Of a stretch of 64,000 nucleotides of DNA, positions 30,501-35,543 are shown in pieces. The notes under the pieces were generated by a model. The model saw nothing but the letters and a program-made list of their open reading frames with translations. It made no database searches and was not told where the DNA came from. The DNA comes from Norana najaformis. Taxonomy: Eukaryota; Annelida; Clitellata; Crassiclitellata; Hormogastridae. A program made the translations under genes and the position numbers. The DNA lies in contig OZ029927.1 in the NCBI GenBank assembly GCA_964023275.1, positions 8,851,720 through 8,915,719 of the forward strand, in the 5' to 3' direction. Numbering within the stretch: the first letter of the stretch is position 1; each line of letters begins with the position of its first letter.

Positions 30501-32508
30501 TAACACCAAATCCGCCGTGTTTAAATACACACATTTAATTCAGAAAATAAACTGAAAACGTTCGGTAACGTTTTCAAACTACTCGTTACTTTAACAATTA
30601 CATTACCTTTCTTCTCACTATACAGTTCACGGCATGCATTGGCGGATGCGGGCTTTGAGAATTGGGGGATAAGTTTACAATGGTTGAAGAATTGTGTTGT
30701 GGAATGTTTCTGACGACCTCTGTTACTCATCGAGGCTTTCAGCAATGAAAGACCATTTTTTCAAGTAGCCAAAATTTCTGATGACTTTTTATTCCTATTT
30801 ACTTTTGGAGCCGATTTCAAAGTTTCAGCTCACCGAAAAAAACGATATATTATTTAATCATCCGCCTTTTTCGACCGATTTTCTTCCATTTTGCATGATT
30901 TCTCGTTCTCTAAGTCCGTGATTTCTTATATGATCTCTGTTCGTGATGTCGCTCAAAAGTAGCACGTATAAAGAATTGAGCACCTTATTATCGCATTTTA
31001 CCGTAACAAAACTTATGCTAAACTTAGCTTTAGGTTAAACTAACCTGCCTTATACAGCGTCACCTATGTTTACCATACATGGGTTTACCTTACATAAGTT
31101 TATTTTCCCTGAATTTACCCCTTGTGGCATCTTTAGACTTACTCCGGGGCAGATCAGAAAATCATTTACCACTTACTTGCTTGTGTCACGGATCGGATTG
31201 AAGCCGAACCCGCCTCTGAAACCCTCCAGAGGTCAGAGCATCTTCGAGGGTTGCAGAGACGTCGCTGGCCTAATTAGCTGCAGCCCACTGACCCGTGGTT
31301 TTTGAGGTCAGTCGTAAAGTTTCGCAGTAAGAGTTCAACAGGTCAAGGCTGTTAGAAGAAGTTAGGGGACAGTAAAAGCAGAGGTCGTACCCTGCGTATA
31401 CAACCCCGTTGAGGTCAAGATTGAAACGGAGCATGCAGAAGGAGGCTGATCTATGGAAGGGGTGGACGTCGATATTGAATGGTGCACAGGTTGCCGTTAG
31501 AGGTGGATGAGGGGTTTGCAAGCAGTGGGGGCATGGCTTTGTTCAGAAGAACGTTCGAATGGGAACAGTCACTAGATGAGGCAAATTGCTGAGGGGCCAC
31601 CCTTCTGCACCAACTGATGTGAAGAATAGATAGACAAACTGACAGATGAACACACAAACAGGAGGGCGGGCAAGCAAGCAGACAAACACGCACAGACACG
31701 CGTATATGTAGAAACACAACCCTTAAGACACCCGGACCAGACAAAGACACAGACAGGAAGGTAAGCAAGCAGACAAACGAGTACAGGCAGACAAAAGCAA
31801 GCGCCGACACAAACAGACAGATAGAGAGACAGAGATTCAGACAGGCAGAGACAAACACACTAGAGAAATCTACATACCGTACAAAGAAACAAGTAGACAG
31901 ACAAGTAGTGACAGACACAGACAGAAACAGAGACAGGCACAGAACGTTAGAGGGACATTTCCGTAAGTAAAGTATCCCATATCCGACAAGTGAGACGGAG
32001 GGGAGGTCTTCACCTCTTTTCCTTGGCCCTTGAGCCGGCAATGGACGAATACCAAGGTCCTGGACATGGAGCCAGCGCATCGCAGGACTTACCGTTTACT
32101 TCCCAGCTTACGCCGGTACCAATTATACTGCTTGATGACAGAGGCGTGTGTATGCAAACAATTTGCCCCTGGTCGTTACACAGAGTCGAACCCGCAACCG
32201 CATGATCGTTGACCAAACGCGTTAACGATAGACCACAGTGCCGCACTCCATAGCGCTATAGTAGCCTAATTAGCGCCGCATGACAGTCGGACAAGCCCGG
32301 ATGTATGAAGGACACAGTTTAGAAGCGTGTCTTACCGGAAGAAGTCCTGCCTGCAGTAGAGTTTTCCGTCCCTGGAAAAGCACCTCTCCGTCAGGTTATT
32401 CTTACAGTCGCAGCATTGAACGCATCCAGCATGCCACGCCCTGTCAAGCACATTCAAGAGGAACCGGTCAAGTATCGGCCTATCGCAACCCGCGCAAATG
32501 ACCACCAT
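3315..32508 (-). CDS. Lhx1/5: LIM-homeodomain transcription factor, Lhx1/Lhx5 (Lim1) group, 6 exons
   Basis: The spliced CDS joins 32508-32336, 28308-28109, 21957-21275, 16410-16248, 8280-8137 and 3550-3315. That is 1599 nt, 532 residues plus stop. All introns are GT-AG and all phases agree. LIM domain 1 is at residues 5-55 (zinc ligands C5, C8, H26, C29, C32, C35, C52, D55). LIM domain 2 is at 64-118 (C64, C67, H86, C89, C92, C95, C115, D118). An acidic, Asn-rich linker spans about 125-305. The homeodomain is at about 307-366, with [20 protein letters not shown] and WFQNRR, essentially as in vertebrate Lhx1/5. The C-terminus is Gly/Pro-rich and ends in SEIW, comparable to the terminal -VW of Lhx1. 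Proteins of this group bind TAAT-type DNA, partner with Ldb through the LIM domains, and act in organiser, kidney and neuronal patterning. The start was chosen because ATG at 32508 is in good context (G at -3, G at +4); the in-frame codon ten residues upstream is GTG, not ATG. Confidence 0.97.
3640..3785 (+). mobile_element. LINE 3' tail with (AGATT)n
   Basis: The sequence shares GACCCGGCTTCTTCAGTGGA...TATGATT and GATAACGGCGCTATGGAAGT with 26.5-26.75 kb (+) and 30.1-30.5 kb (-). It ends in tandem AGATT, which is the family's 3' repeat. Confidence 0.65.
3771..3925. repeat. Purine-rich (GAA/GAG)n low-complexity tract
   Basis: An almost pure A/G strand of degenerate GAAGAG/GGAGGA triplets. Long Ser/Leu-rich frames on the opposite strand come from this composition. 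Confidence 0.8.
5640..5790. repeat. 37-bp minisatellite, about four units
   Basis: A 37-bp unit (CTCAAACCGACAGAGTCTGA ... CATGCAACTCGCC) is repeated almost perfectly three times, with more divergent units on both sides (about 5560-5640 and 5790-5830). Confidence 0.85.
5925..6215 (-). mobile_element. LINE 3' fragment (endonuclease-reverse transcriptase type)
   Basis: The minus strand encodes [20 protein letters not shown] and a downstream W-D-D-V-I-E-W end. This is the conserved C-terminal segment of a common invertebrate non-LTR family and matches the copies at 12.1 and 37.2 kb. The minus-strand tail is a degenerate ATGATG repeat. Confidence 0.75.
6899..7000. repeat. (GGCA)n / (ACAG)n simple repeat
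   Basis: Tandem GGCA/GCAG and ACAA/ACAG tetranucleotides. The surrounding Leu/Cys-rich frames are compositional. Confidence 0.8.
7833..7858. repeat. (AG)n microsatellite
   Basis: An uninterrupted AG dinucleotide run of about 13 units. Confidence 0.9.
7860..8125. repeat. T-rich degenerate tandem, about 85-bp period
   Basis: Similar blocks recur: TCACTGGTCTATTTGCTTAT, CCGCTAGTCTATTTGTTTAT and TCACTAGTCTATTTTTATTT, each followed by a TTTATTG/TTCTTTTATTTTT segment. This indicates an old tandem of about three units next to exon 5. Confidence 0.55.
8137..8280 (-). CDS. Lhx1/5: Lhx1/5 exon 5
   Basis: 144 bp between acceptor CCTATAG and donor GTAATC. It enters and leaves in phase 1. It encodes [16 protein letters not shown] followed by a P/G-rich stretch ending HLLDQVS, equivalent to the Tyr/Gly-rich activation region of Lhx1/5. 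Confidence 0.93.
9780..10230. promoter_or_regulatory. Candidate intronic cis-regulatory island
   Basis: A CpG-rich, non-repetitive block inside Lhx1/5 intron 4, flanked by simple repeats. It has several ATTAA/TAATT cores next to GC-rich words. Its regulatory role is inference, since no conservation data are available here. Confidence 0.3.
10590..10815 (+). mobile_element. LINE C-terminal fragment
   Basis: The plus strand reads [13 protein letters not shown] and then [10 protein letters not shown], with the W/H/W ending around [15 protein letters not shown]. This is the GRPR-W signature at the end of endonuclease-reverse-transcriptase LINEs. A near-identical stretch occurs at 29475-29600. Confidence 0.65.
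12137..12790 (-). mobile_element. LINE 3' portion (copy 1 of a recent family)
   Basis: The minus strand encodes the post-RT region: [56 protein letters not shown] and [17 protein letters not shown]. One premature stop sits where the 37-kb copy has Trp in the ACE-W-TIKK segment, and one codon (Glu) is missing relative to that copy. The element ends at ATGATGATG on the minus strand. The near identity to 37238-37717 points to recent activity. Confidence 0.85.
13455..13570. repeat. Purine-rich (GAGAGG)n tract
   Basis: A degenerate GGGAGAGAGAGG run. The open frames on either strand are compositional. Confidence 0.7.
13669..13695. repeat. (ATG)n microsatellite
   Basis: About nine ATG triplets, followed by further degenerate GAC/GAT, ATC, AAC and AAT triplets up to about 14010. 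Confidence 0.85.
14467..14490. repeat. (TA)n microsatellite with TATG/TAGATT surroundings
   Basis: A pure TA run, followed to about 14600 by degenerate CATATACATATGTATGTATT and ATTAGATTTAGAT units. Confidence 0.85.
15360..15490. repeat. Degenerate (AGATT)n / (TGGAT)n satellite
   Basis: About 25 imperfect GATTA/GGATT units, the same pentamer that ends the LINE tails at 3.77 and 26.74 kb. It may have expanded from such a tail. Confidence 0.7.
15618..15850 (+). repeat. tRNA-derived SINE, family B (copy 1)
   Basis: The B box GGGGTTCAAATCCCCGCC is clear and the A box is eroded (GGTTAACCAGTTGTGAACC). The body shares AGATTTCTGCTTCATTAGCG, GCGAGGGAGAGGACTGGCTA and AAGAAAATGAAGTCG with the copies at 22.2 and 34.6 kb. 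The tail runs into a CTT tract. Confidence 0.8.
15855..16125. repeat. Polypyrimidine (CTT/TCC)n tract
   Basis: Nearly 270 bp of pure C/T, 120 bp from exon 4 of the Lhx1/5 gene. A Ser/Phe/Pro-rich frame through it is compositional. Confidence 0.9.
16248..16410 (-). CDS. Lhx1/5: Lhx1/5 exon 4 (end of homeodomain)
   Basis: 163 bp; acceptor TTAAGTAG, donor GTAAGA. It starts in phase 0 at homeodomain position 47 with [20 protein letters not shown]. It continues with [13 protein letters not shown], matching the region just after the homeodomain in vertebrate Lhx1. An intron between homeodomain positions 46 and 47 is common in LIM-homeobox genes. Confidence 0.96.
16800..17035 (+). mobile_element. 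LINE 3' end (CR1/L2-like, second lineage)
   Basis: The frame [20 protein letters not shown] followed by a FKLNLR segment is the conserved C-terminal end of CR1/L2-type reverse transcriptase proteins. The tail reads AAGGCGCATTATAAATATAG and a TTGTATTG repeat. Confidence 0.7.
17104..17240 (+). repeat. tRNA-derived SINE, family D (copy 3)
   Basis: The head GCAGCCGATTGGCTAAAGCG is followed by a B box GGGTTCGCGCC. The body has AGCAAGTCCTTCACGCACAG, as in the other copies. Confidence 0.75.
17360..17398. repeat. TATACTCTATGG minisatellite, left remnant
   Basis: TATACTATACTCTATGGTGT belongs to the same degenerate repeat found at 19797-20050. The LINE copies lie between the two parts. Confidence 0.65.
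17399..17548 (+). mobile_element. Fragment of a LINE RT region, fused to the next copy
   Basis: The frame [20 protein letters not shown] is homologous to a later part of the same protein at 18346-18400 ([20 protein letters not shown]). It is followed immediately by a sequence corresponding to a much earlier part of the RT domain. This looks like a small piece of one copy joined to the 5'-truncated start of another. Confidence 0.65.
17549..19135 (+). mobile_element. LINE with near-intact reverse transcriptase frame (CR1/L2-like)
   Basis: A 5'-truncated non-LTR retroposon. Its single frame runs from the start of the RT domain to the protein C-terminus at 19094, with only one in-frame stop (TAG at 18760-18762, where CAG/Gln is expected in the LPIQQR segment). 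RT hallmarks are [35 protein letters not shown] (catalytic Asp block), [17 protein letters not shown] and QYADDTQAF (YADD catalytic box). The 3' tail is TGGCGCTCTATAAATGTCAG then ATTACAATTACAA. No endonuclease domain is present. It would be transcribed antisense to the host Lhx1/5 gene. Assignment to the CR1/L2-related group rests on motif recognition only. Confidence 0.9.
19140..19795 (+). mobile_element. Second copy of the same LINE, 3' part only
   Basis: It begins within the post-RT region ([20 protein letters not shown]) directly after the tail of the first copy and ends in the same AAGAGGCGCTTTATAAATCT plus ATTACA tail. The reading frame shifts near 19345-19390, so the copy is dead. The two elements lie head to tail with almost no spacer. 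Confidence 0.85.
19797..20050. repeat. Degenerate TATACTCTATGG minisatellite
   Basis: About a dozen imperfect units of CTATACTCTATGGTATA type. The left remnant is at 17360-17398, so the LINE pair sits inside the array. Confidence 0.8.
20841..21060 (+). repeat. tRNA-derived SINE, family A (copy 1)
   Basis: A clear Pol III promoter: A box TGGTGTAGTGG at 20850-20860, B box GGTTCGAAGC at 20893-20902. The body contains GACCTTGGACAAGTTGCTCA and AACCACCTCACTCATCTCAT. The end is GAACTCATCATCATC. It matches the copy at 41.86-42.09 kb along its whole length. Confidence 0.88.
21170..21265. repeat. (AGT/AGC)n trinucleotide repeat
   Basis: AGTAGTAGCAGC-type triplets immediately beside the exon 3 donor site of the Lhx1/5 gene. 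Confidence 0.85.
21275..21957 (-). CDS. Lhx1/5: Lhx1/5 exon 3 (linker and most of homeodomain)
   Basis: 683 bp; acceptor ACTCGTAG, donor GTCAGT, exits in phase 0. It encodes an acidic linker (a run of seven Asp), an Asn-rich segment ([15 protein letters not shown]), a Gly-rich segment, and then the homeodomain from its start to position 46 ([20 protein letters not shown] ... MRVIQ). The linker is much longer than in vertebrate Lhx1, where about 60 residues separate LIM2 from the homeodomain; here there are about 185. Confidence 0.96.
22041..22076 (+). repeat. Internally deleted family A SINE: A-box head joined to tail
   Basis: GAGACGCGATGGTGTAGTGG continues directly into TACTCATCATCATCAC. 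The first part is the family A head (A box TGGTGTAGTGG) and the second its 3' ACTCATCATC end. The whole body, including the B box, is absent. Confidence 0.75.
22203..22470 (+). repeat. tRNA-derived SINE, family B (copy 2)
   Basis: A box CAGTCTAGTGG near 22205-22215, B box GGTTCGAATCTCC near 22249-22261. The body has AAGATTTCTGCTCCACTTGC and GAGGGAGAGGAATGGTCACC, ending AAAATGAAGTCGTTAACACT. An 11-bp inverted repeat (CTTCCTATACT/AGTATAGGAAG) sits at 22345-22369. Confidence 0.85.
22556..22640. repeat. 13-bp tandem (TTATCTACTGTGT)n
   Basis: Six or so units of TTATCTACTGTGT or TTATCTACTTCTT. Confidence 0.8.
23680..23855 (+). repeat. Unassigned interspersed repeat, family F (copy 1)
   Basis: TTCAGAGATTTTAATCTCGC, GGGGACCTTAAACGACGTGG, GGTGAAGGATCTCACCCGAT and AAAATGAGCAGGGCGGAGGC recur at 34145-34320 (+) and 43790-43955 (-). 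All copies end in a CTATAGAAAA...TACATTT tail. No protein or clear Pol III promoter is visible. Confidence 0.7.
23990..24215 (+). repeat. Degenerate 5S-derived SINE (SINE3-like) copy
   Basis: It aligns along its body with 56190-56430: a degraded GGGTGAT/ATGCC region, then CACTCAGCCTTCCATCC and CAGCCGAACGATCCTTCGAC. It is more diverged than the other copy. Confidence 0.5.
24800..25260. promoter_or_regulatory. Candidate intronic cis-regulatory island
   Basis: A 460-bp non-repetitive, CpG-rich block in Lhx1/5 intron 2, in sharp contrast to A/T microsatellites on both sides. It includes TTCATTAAGATTCGATTGG and GTCAATGCAAAGATAGC. The regulatory role is inferred from composition only. Confidence 0.3.
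25290..25740. repeat. (TGTA)n microsatellite, about 450 bp
   Basis: A long TGTATGTATGTG array with degenerate parts. Met/Cys/Val/Tyr-rich frames across it are artefacts. Confidence 0.92.
25864..25932. repeat. 22-bp direct tandem, three units
   Basis: AAAGGTCAAATTCTCTTTCC followed by AC is repeated three times; the third unit is slightly diverged. Confidence 0.85.
26465..26745 (+). mobile_element. LINE 3' end with AGATT-type tail
   Basis: [19 protein letters not shown] is a degraded version of the [17 protein letters not shown] segment at 30.4 kb. The untranslated part (TGGCTTCTGGTTTCTCGGAC, AACGGATTATGA, GACTTGAAGCGACCATAGAC, AACGGCGCTATAGAAATCAC) matches that copy. Confidence 0.75.
26745..26965. 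repeat. (CATA)n microsatellite
   Basis: Degenerate CATACATATATACATAC repeats grown from the end of the preceding LINE tail. Confidence 0.85.
27485..27800 (+). mobile_element. LINE C-terminal fragment
   Basis: The plus strand reads [20 protein letters not shown], the RLRWFGHV...R signature of endonuclease-reverse-transcriptase LINEs. Degraded sequence follows, with the family's CACTCAGCGCCGCCAACGG end and a GATGATG tail. Confidence 0.75.
27805..28060. repeat. (GGT/GTT/GAT)n triplet tract
   Basis: About 250 bp of degenerate triplets ending 50 bp from the exon 2 donor site. Confidence 0.8.
28109..28308 (-). CDS. Lhx1/5: Lhx1/5 exon 2 (second LIM domain)
   Basis: 200 bp; acceptor TTTGCAG, donor GTAAGC; enters phase 2, exits phase 1. 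It encodes [20 protein letters not shown] and [20 protein letters not shown], the complete LIM2 zinc-binding unit. It was not present as a long ATG-started frame and was found by reading the reverse strand. Confidence 0.96.
28430..28655. repeat. (TCTG/TGTC)n low-complexity tract
   Basis: A pyrimidine/TG repeat with CGCTCGCT interruptions. Frames on both strands (SVCLS-type and DRQTE-type) are compositional. Confidence 0.88.
29440..29600 (+). mobile_element. LINE C-terminal fragment (copy of 10.6-10.8 kb)
   Basis: The DNA matches 10.65-10.81 kb, including GACGGATATGGTAAACTGAA and CAACGTCAGGAATGG. Only the extreme 3' coding part is left. Confidence 0.6.
30145..30490 (-). mobile_element. LINE 3' end with AGATT-type tail
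   Basis: The minus strand encodes [20 protein letters not shown] followed by [15 protein letters not shown], the typical C-terminus of CR1/L2-like RT proteins. An untranslated tail follows, shared with 3.7 and 26.5 kb. Confidence 0.8.
31620..31940. repeat. Degenerate (ACAG)n / (ACAC)n region
   Basis: ACAGACAAACACGCACAGAC-type low complexity. A long Cys/Leu-rich minus-strand frame here is not credible as protein. Confidence 0.75.
31985..32260 (-). repeat. tRNA-derived SINE, family C (copy 1)
   Basis: Minus strand: the head CACTGTGGTCTATCGTTAAC is followed by a B box GGGTTCGACTCTG. The body contains GTAAGTCCTGCGATGCGCTG and CATGTCCAGGACCTTGG. It shares this structure with 40.3, 47.6, 51.0 and 55.8 kb; all copies are on the minus strand. 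Confidence 0.85.
32336..32508 (-). CDS. Lhx1/5: Lhx1/5 exon 1 (start, first LIM domain)
   Basis: 173 bp from ATG at 32508 to donor GTAAGA, exit phase 2. It encodes [20 protein letters not shown] and then [14 protein letters not shown], nearly identical to LIM1 of vertebrate Lhx1/5. Confidence 0.97.
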
Positions 32509-32810
32509 TTCGACGCTGTCTGTAGATATATCCGTCACGAATTCCTCAGTTTTCAGCCAAGCGCCGAGGATCGTAGGTCTAATAAAAACACTAGTCTTTG
32601 GCGCATAAAACCAGCTGGGAACGCGCGTAAATAAATCCTAAAAGATTAGGGGATCAAGTCCTAGTTACTTGGAGCTGCGACGAGCCACTGGGCGGGCTCT
32701 TCCGCCGAACACATGGGAAGCAGGATGACGTCATTGATCCGGATTTGTGGCTGCGTTGCTGGCAATGCTCCCAGTCGCGGTCCGAGTCCATTGACGCGGC
32801 ACCTCGGGTT

Positions 32811-32818
32811 CTTTTATA
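32811..32818 (-). promoter_or_regulatory. TATA box of the Lhx1/5 promoter
   Basis: TATAAAAG on the minus strand, 303 bp upstream of the start codon, inside a CpG-rich block. A transcription start near 32785 would give a 5' UTR of about 275 nt. An inverted CCAAT word (CCAATCA, 32961-32967) and a GC box-like GGCGGGG (32944-32950) lie about 130-150 bp further upstream, a classic arrangement. Confidence 0.55.
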
Positions 32819-33222
32819 CGGACGAGCACCGTTAGCCAAGCAGCGCCACACTTCGGCTTCGAGCTGCATAGGGTGCGCCGCTATCAGCGGGCGATGATCG
32901 ACAGCTGCCCGGCACACGGTGAGCGTGGCTTGATGGCGCAAAAGGCGGGGCTTTTGCTGGCCAATCAGATCGTGTTGTCGTGTCGGAAACGGCGATAGAA
33001 TCGGGTGATGGATGGGCGGTTGATCTCGGGCCGCGGTTGATGAGGGAGAGGAGAAGAGAGGATGCGGCGTGGAGCAGTAACAGCTGTGGAGGGGTAACTG
33101 TCGGTCGCGGGACGACGCAGATGAAAGCGTGAGGGTTGTCGACGAAGTCGGTTCACAAACGATGCTTCTCCTAACGGCATCCGAACGCTGCAATCTCACT
33201 ACGACCGAGAGTCAACGATCGG

Positions 33223-33444
33223 TGACGTCAAAGACTGAGTCCGAACAGTGCAGACTACGCTTCTGTGACGTCACAGACAATGAGCGGGCAGTAAAAGCTA
33301 CGCTTCTGTGACGTCACAGACTATGCGCGGGCAGTGAAAACTGCCCTTCTGTGACGTAACAGACTATGTGCGGACAGTGAAAACTAGCATCGGTGACATC
33401 ACATTGTAAGTCCGCGTAATGAAAACTGAGCATCGCTGACGTCA
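33223..33444. promoter_or_regulatory. Tandem CRE/ATF-site array, 43-bp period
   Basis: Six CRE-type octamers start at 33223, 33266, 33309, 33352, 33394 and 33437. Four are perfect TGACGTCA; the fourth is TGACGTAA and the fifth TGACATCA. Spacing is 43, 43, 43, 42 and 43 bp, about four helical turns. The octamers sit at the start of a 43-bp repeat unit whose remainder (CAGACTATG...GGGCAGTGAAAACT) is less conserved. TGACGTCA is the CREB/ATF palindrome. The array is about 405-635 bp upstream of the Lhx1/5 TATA box. A further TGACGTCA lies at 32726-32733. Confidence 0.7.
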
Positions 33445-33659
33445 AAGACAGTGTCCGAGTGCACTAGGGAACACAATAAGTGCATCGGGTATTTTTGGAA
33501 TGATAGCGTATACCATGAATGCAGAGTGTGTGGCTGTACCAATCGATGGCACGTCGTGACATGGAGCTCCAGTGCTTCTTAGATTGCGCACCACAAATAT
33601 GAAGCCTTCAAGTCGCTTAAGTTTCTCCAGTATAATAACATTTTGATATTACATAACGC

Positions 33660-33742
33660 ATCCATACATGCATGCATACACACATACACGCACATACATA
33701 CTAATATATATACATGCATACATACATACATACATGCCTGTG
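33660..33742. repeat. (CATA)n microsatellite at the left end of duplicated segment 1
   Basis: CATACATGCATGCATACACAC-type repeats; a similar tract precedes duplicated segment 2 at 35030-35160. Confidence 0.8.
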
Positions 33743-33754
33743 TACATAAGCAGC

Positions 33755-34137
33755 ACATATCCTTAGTCAAATAGCTCCGAGTTCCATTTCTCGTTTGAAT
33801 GTCGAGGAGCATAATTATATGCCTCTCAGTGGCAGCCAAAATCGAGTAGGCTTTGTCGTCCAATGGTTTTCATACAATTTACATCTGATTTTATTGCACT
33901 GCTTGCTTTGCATTGCATTGCATTGCGTTGCGTTACGTTATGTCGGTTGAAAGAGATAATGTGTGCATATTAGGTCAGTGTACTCATTTTATAACTGTTT
34001 TCGCCAGGTGGCTCTCGCTGAACATCATCTTGGTATATGTGTTTGTGGCCGAGTGTCATTCTGAATGTCTGCTATGTGTCTATGTGCCTATGCGTCTTCC
34101 TTTGTTTGCTTGATGTGTTATGTATTTTATTGTTTGT
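33755..34137 (+). repeat. Direct repeat, copy 1 (about 375 bp)
   Basis: From TTAGTCAAATAGCTCCGAGT to TGATGTGTTATGTATTTTAT, nearly identical to 35182-35543. Differences are a few substitutions, an extra CATTG/CATTG unit and a TGCTATGTG insertion. It is followed by a family F repeat. Confidence 0.9.
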
Positions 34138-34144
34138 CTTCCCG

Positions 34145-34320
34145 ATCGTGGCTTATTTCAGAGATTTAAATCTCGGGCTAGTACTGTCCGCTAGTATGGG
34201 GACCTTAGATGGCGTAGCGCCACTTCAAACTGGCAACGGTGGCAAAGGATCTCTCACTCCCCGATCAATTCATTAAAAATGAGCCGGTCGAGGCCATACG
34301 GTCACTATAAAAACCTATAC
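34145..34320 (+). repeat. Interspersed repeat, family F (copy 2)
   Basis: GATCGTGGCTTATTTCAGAG, GGGGACCTTAGATGGCGTAG, GGCAAAGGATCTCTCACTCC and ATTAAAAATGAGCCGGTCGA correspond to the copies at 23.7 and 43.8 kb. Confidence 0.75.
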
Positions 34321-34582
34321 ATTTATTTTAGAGCAGATATTATCAGGGTGGGTTACACCGTAGAGGATTGTCCTTTTCTATAATCTATCAGACTTCCCTG
34401 AAGAGCCCGTGTAGGTTACATTATGTGTCGCTTGTGGCTGACTGTTAATGCGTTGTCAGAATTTTAATTGTTTAACGACATCTTATTGCTACCAGGGCCA
34501 TTCACGTAGACTTTTTCTTACCTTACGTAGTCGCTTTGTAACGTTTTAATATTTCTGGTATTTCAAACACTTATTTGGCAGG

Positions 34583-34890
34583 TTGCGCGATAGTCTAGTG
34601 GTTCGCCTGCTGGACTGACTAGCGATGGGTCGGGGGTTCAAATCACGCCAGAGCTGAAATTTGTTTCCAGATTTCGGCTCCACCTGCGCCCTCTAGGCAG
34701 TGTATTCGTTATAGCTGAGCTATAACGAATACACTGACCGTACACTATTAGTGGGAAAGTCAGACGGTGAGGGAGAGGACTGGCTACATGTCCTCATATG
34801 CCGAGGCTAAGAAAAACGAAGTCGTTAACACATCATGCACATTGCTGCATCACAAGGTTAGCTTAGGGAACTGCTCTTTTTCGTCTTGCT
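34583..34890 (+). repeat. tRNA-derived SINE, family B (copy 3)
   Basis: A box TAGTCTAGTGG at 34591-34601, B box GGTTCAAATC at 34635-34644. The body has CCAGATTTCGGCTCCACCTG, GAGGGAGAGGACTGGCTACA and ACGAAGTCGTTAACACATC, and ends at a CTTGTT-rich tail. It carries a perfect 39-bp palindrome at 34698-34736. Confidence 0.88.
34698..34736. repeat. Perfect 39-bp palindrome within family B SINE
   Basis: The left arm CAGTGTATTCGTTATAGCT and its exact reverse complement are separated by a single G (19+1+19). It would form a long uninterrupted hairpin in DNA or RNA. Confidence 0.95.
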
Positions 34891-35029
34891 CTTATTGTTC
34901 TTTTTGTTTTCTTGTTATTCTTGTTCATGTTCATTTTATTGTTATTGTAGTTGTTGTCGTCGTCGTTGTTCTTGATGGTGATGTTGTTGTTCTTTTTCTT
35001 CTTCGCAGTCTTCTTCGCATTCTTCCCTC

Positions 35030-35160
35030 CATACATACATACATGCATGCACACATGCATATAAACATACATACATACTTGCATGCACACTTGCATATAT
35101 ACATACATACATACATGCATGCACACTTGCATATATTCATACATACATACATACATGCGT
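35030..35160. repeat. (CATA/CATG)n microsatellite at left end of duplicated segment 2
   Basis: Tandem CATACATGCATGCACACTTG-type units; frames of Met/Tyr/Cys across it are artefacts. Confidence 0.85.
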
Positions 35161-35181
35161 GCATACGTACTTAGCACATAC

Positions 35182-35543
35182 ATTTAGTCAAATAGCTCCG
35201 AGTTCCATCTCTCGTTTGAATGTCGAGGAGCATAATTATATGCCTCTCAGTGGCAGCCAAAATCGAGTGGACTATGTCGTCCAATGGTTTTCATACAATT
35301 TACATCTGATTTTATTGCACTGCTTGCTTTGCATTGCATTGCGTTGCGTTACGTTATGTCGGTTGAAAGAGATAATGTGTGCATATTAGGTCGGTGTATT
35401 CATTTTATAACTGTTTTCGCCAGGTGGCTCTCGCTGAACATCATCTTGGTATATGTGTTTGTGGCCGAGTGTCATTCTGAATGTCTGCCTATGTGCCTAT
35501 GCGTCTTCCTTTGTTTGCTTGATGTGTTATGTATTTTATTGTT
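35182..35543 (+). repeat. Direct repeat, copy 2 (about 365 bp)
   Basis: Second copy of 33755-34137, in the same orientation. Beyond 35543 the two copies diverge: copy 1 runs into family F, copy 2 into TTATCCACGCCTACGATTCG. Confidence 0.9.

Larger units (their letters stand above)
28309..32335 (-). other. Lhx1/5 intron 1
   Basis: A 4-kb intron. It contains a TCTG/TGTC tract (28430-28650), a LINE fragment (29440-29600), a LINE 3' end on the minus strand (30145-30490), CAGA-type degenerate repeats (31620-31940) and a family C SINE (31985-32260). 28680-29430, 29640-30140 and 30500-31600 show nothing recognisable. Confidence 0.6.

Noticed and set aside
31451-32080. 209-codon minus-strand Cys/Leu-rich frame
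   Set aside because: Covers a degenerate ACAG repeat and a SINE; amino-acid bias and lack of any family match make it non-coding.
32509-32538. Ten-residue upstream extension of the Lhx1/5 start
   Set aside because: The upstream in-frame initiator would be GTG. The ATG at 32508 matches the N-terminus of known Lhx1/5 proteins and has good context.
34583-34660. Functional tRNA gene
   Set aside because: A and B boxes are present, but the cloverleaf is not complete and the same head occurs with a shared downstream body in several places, so it is a SINE.
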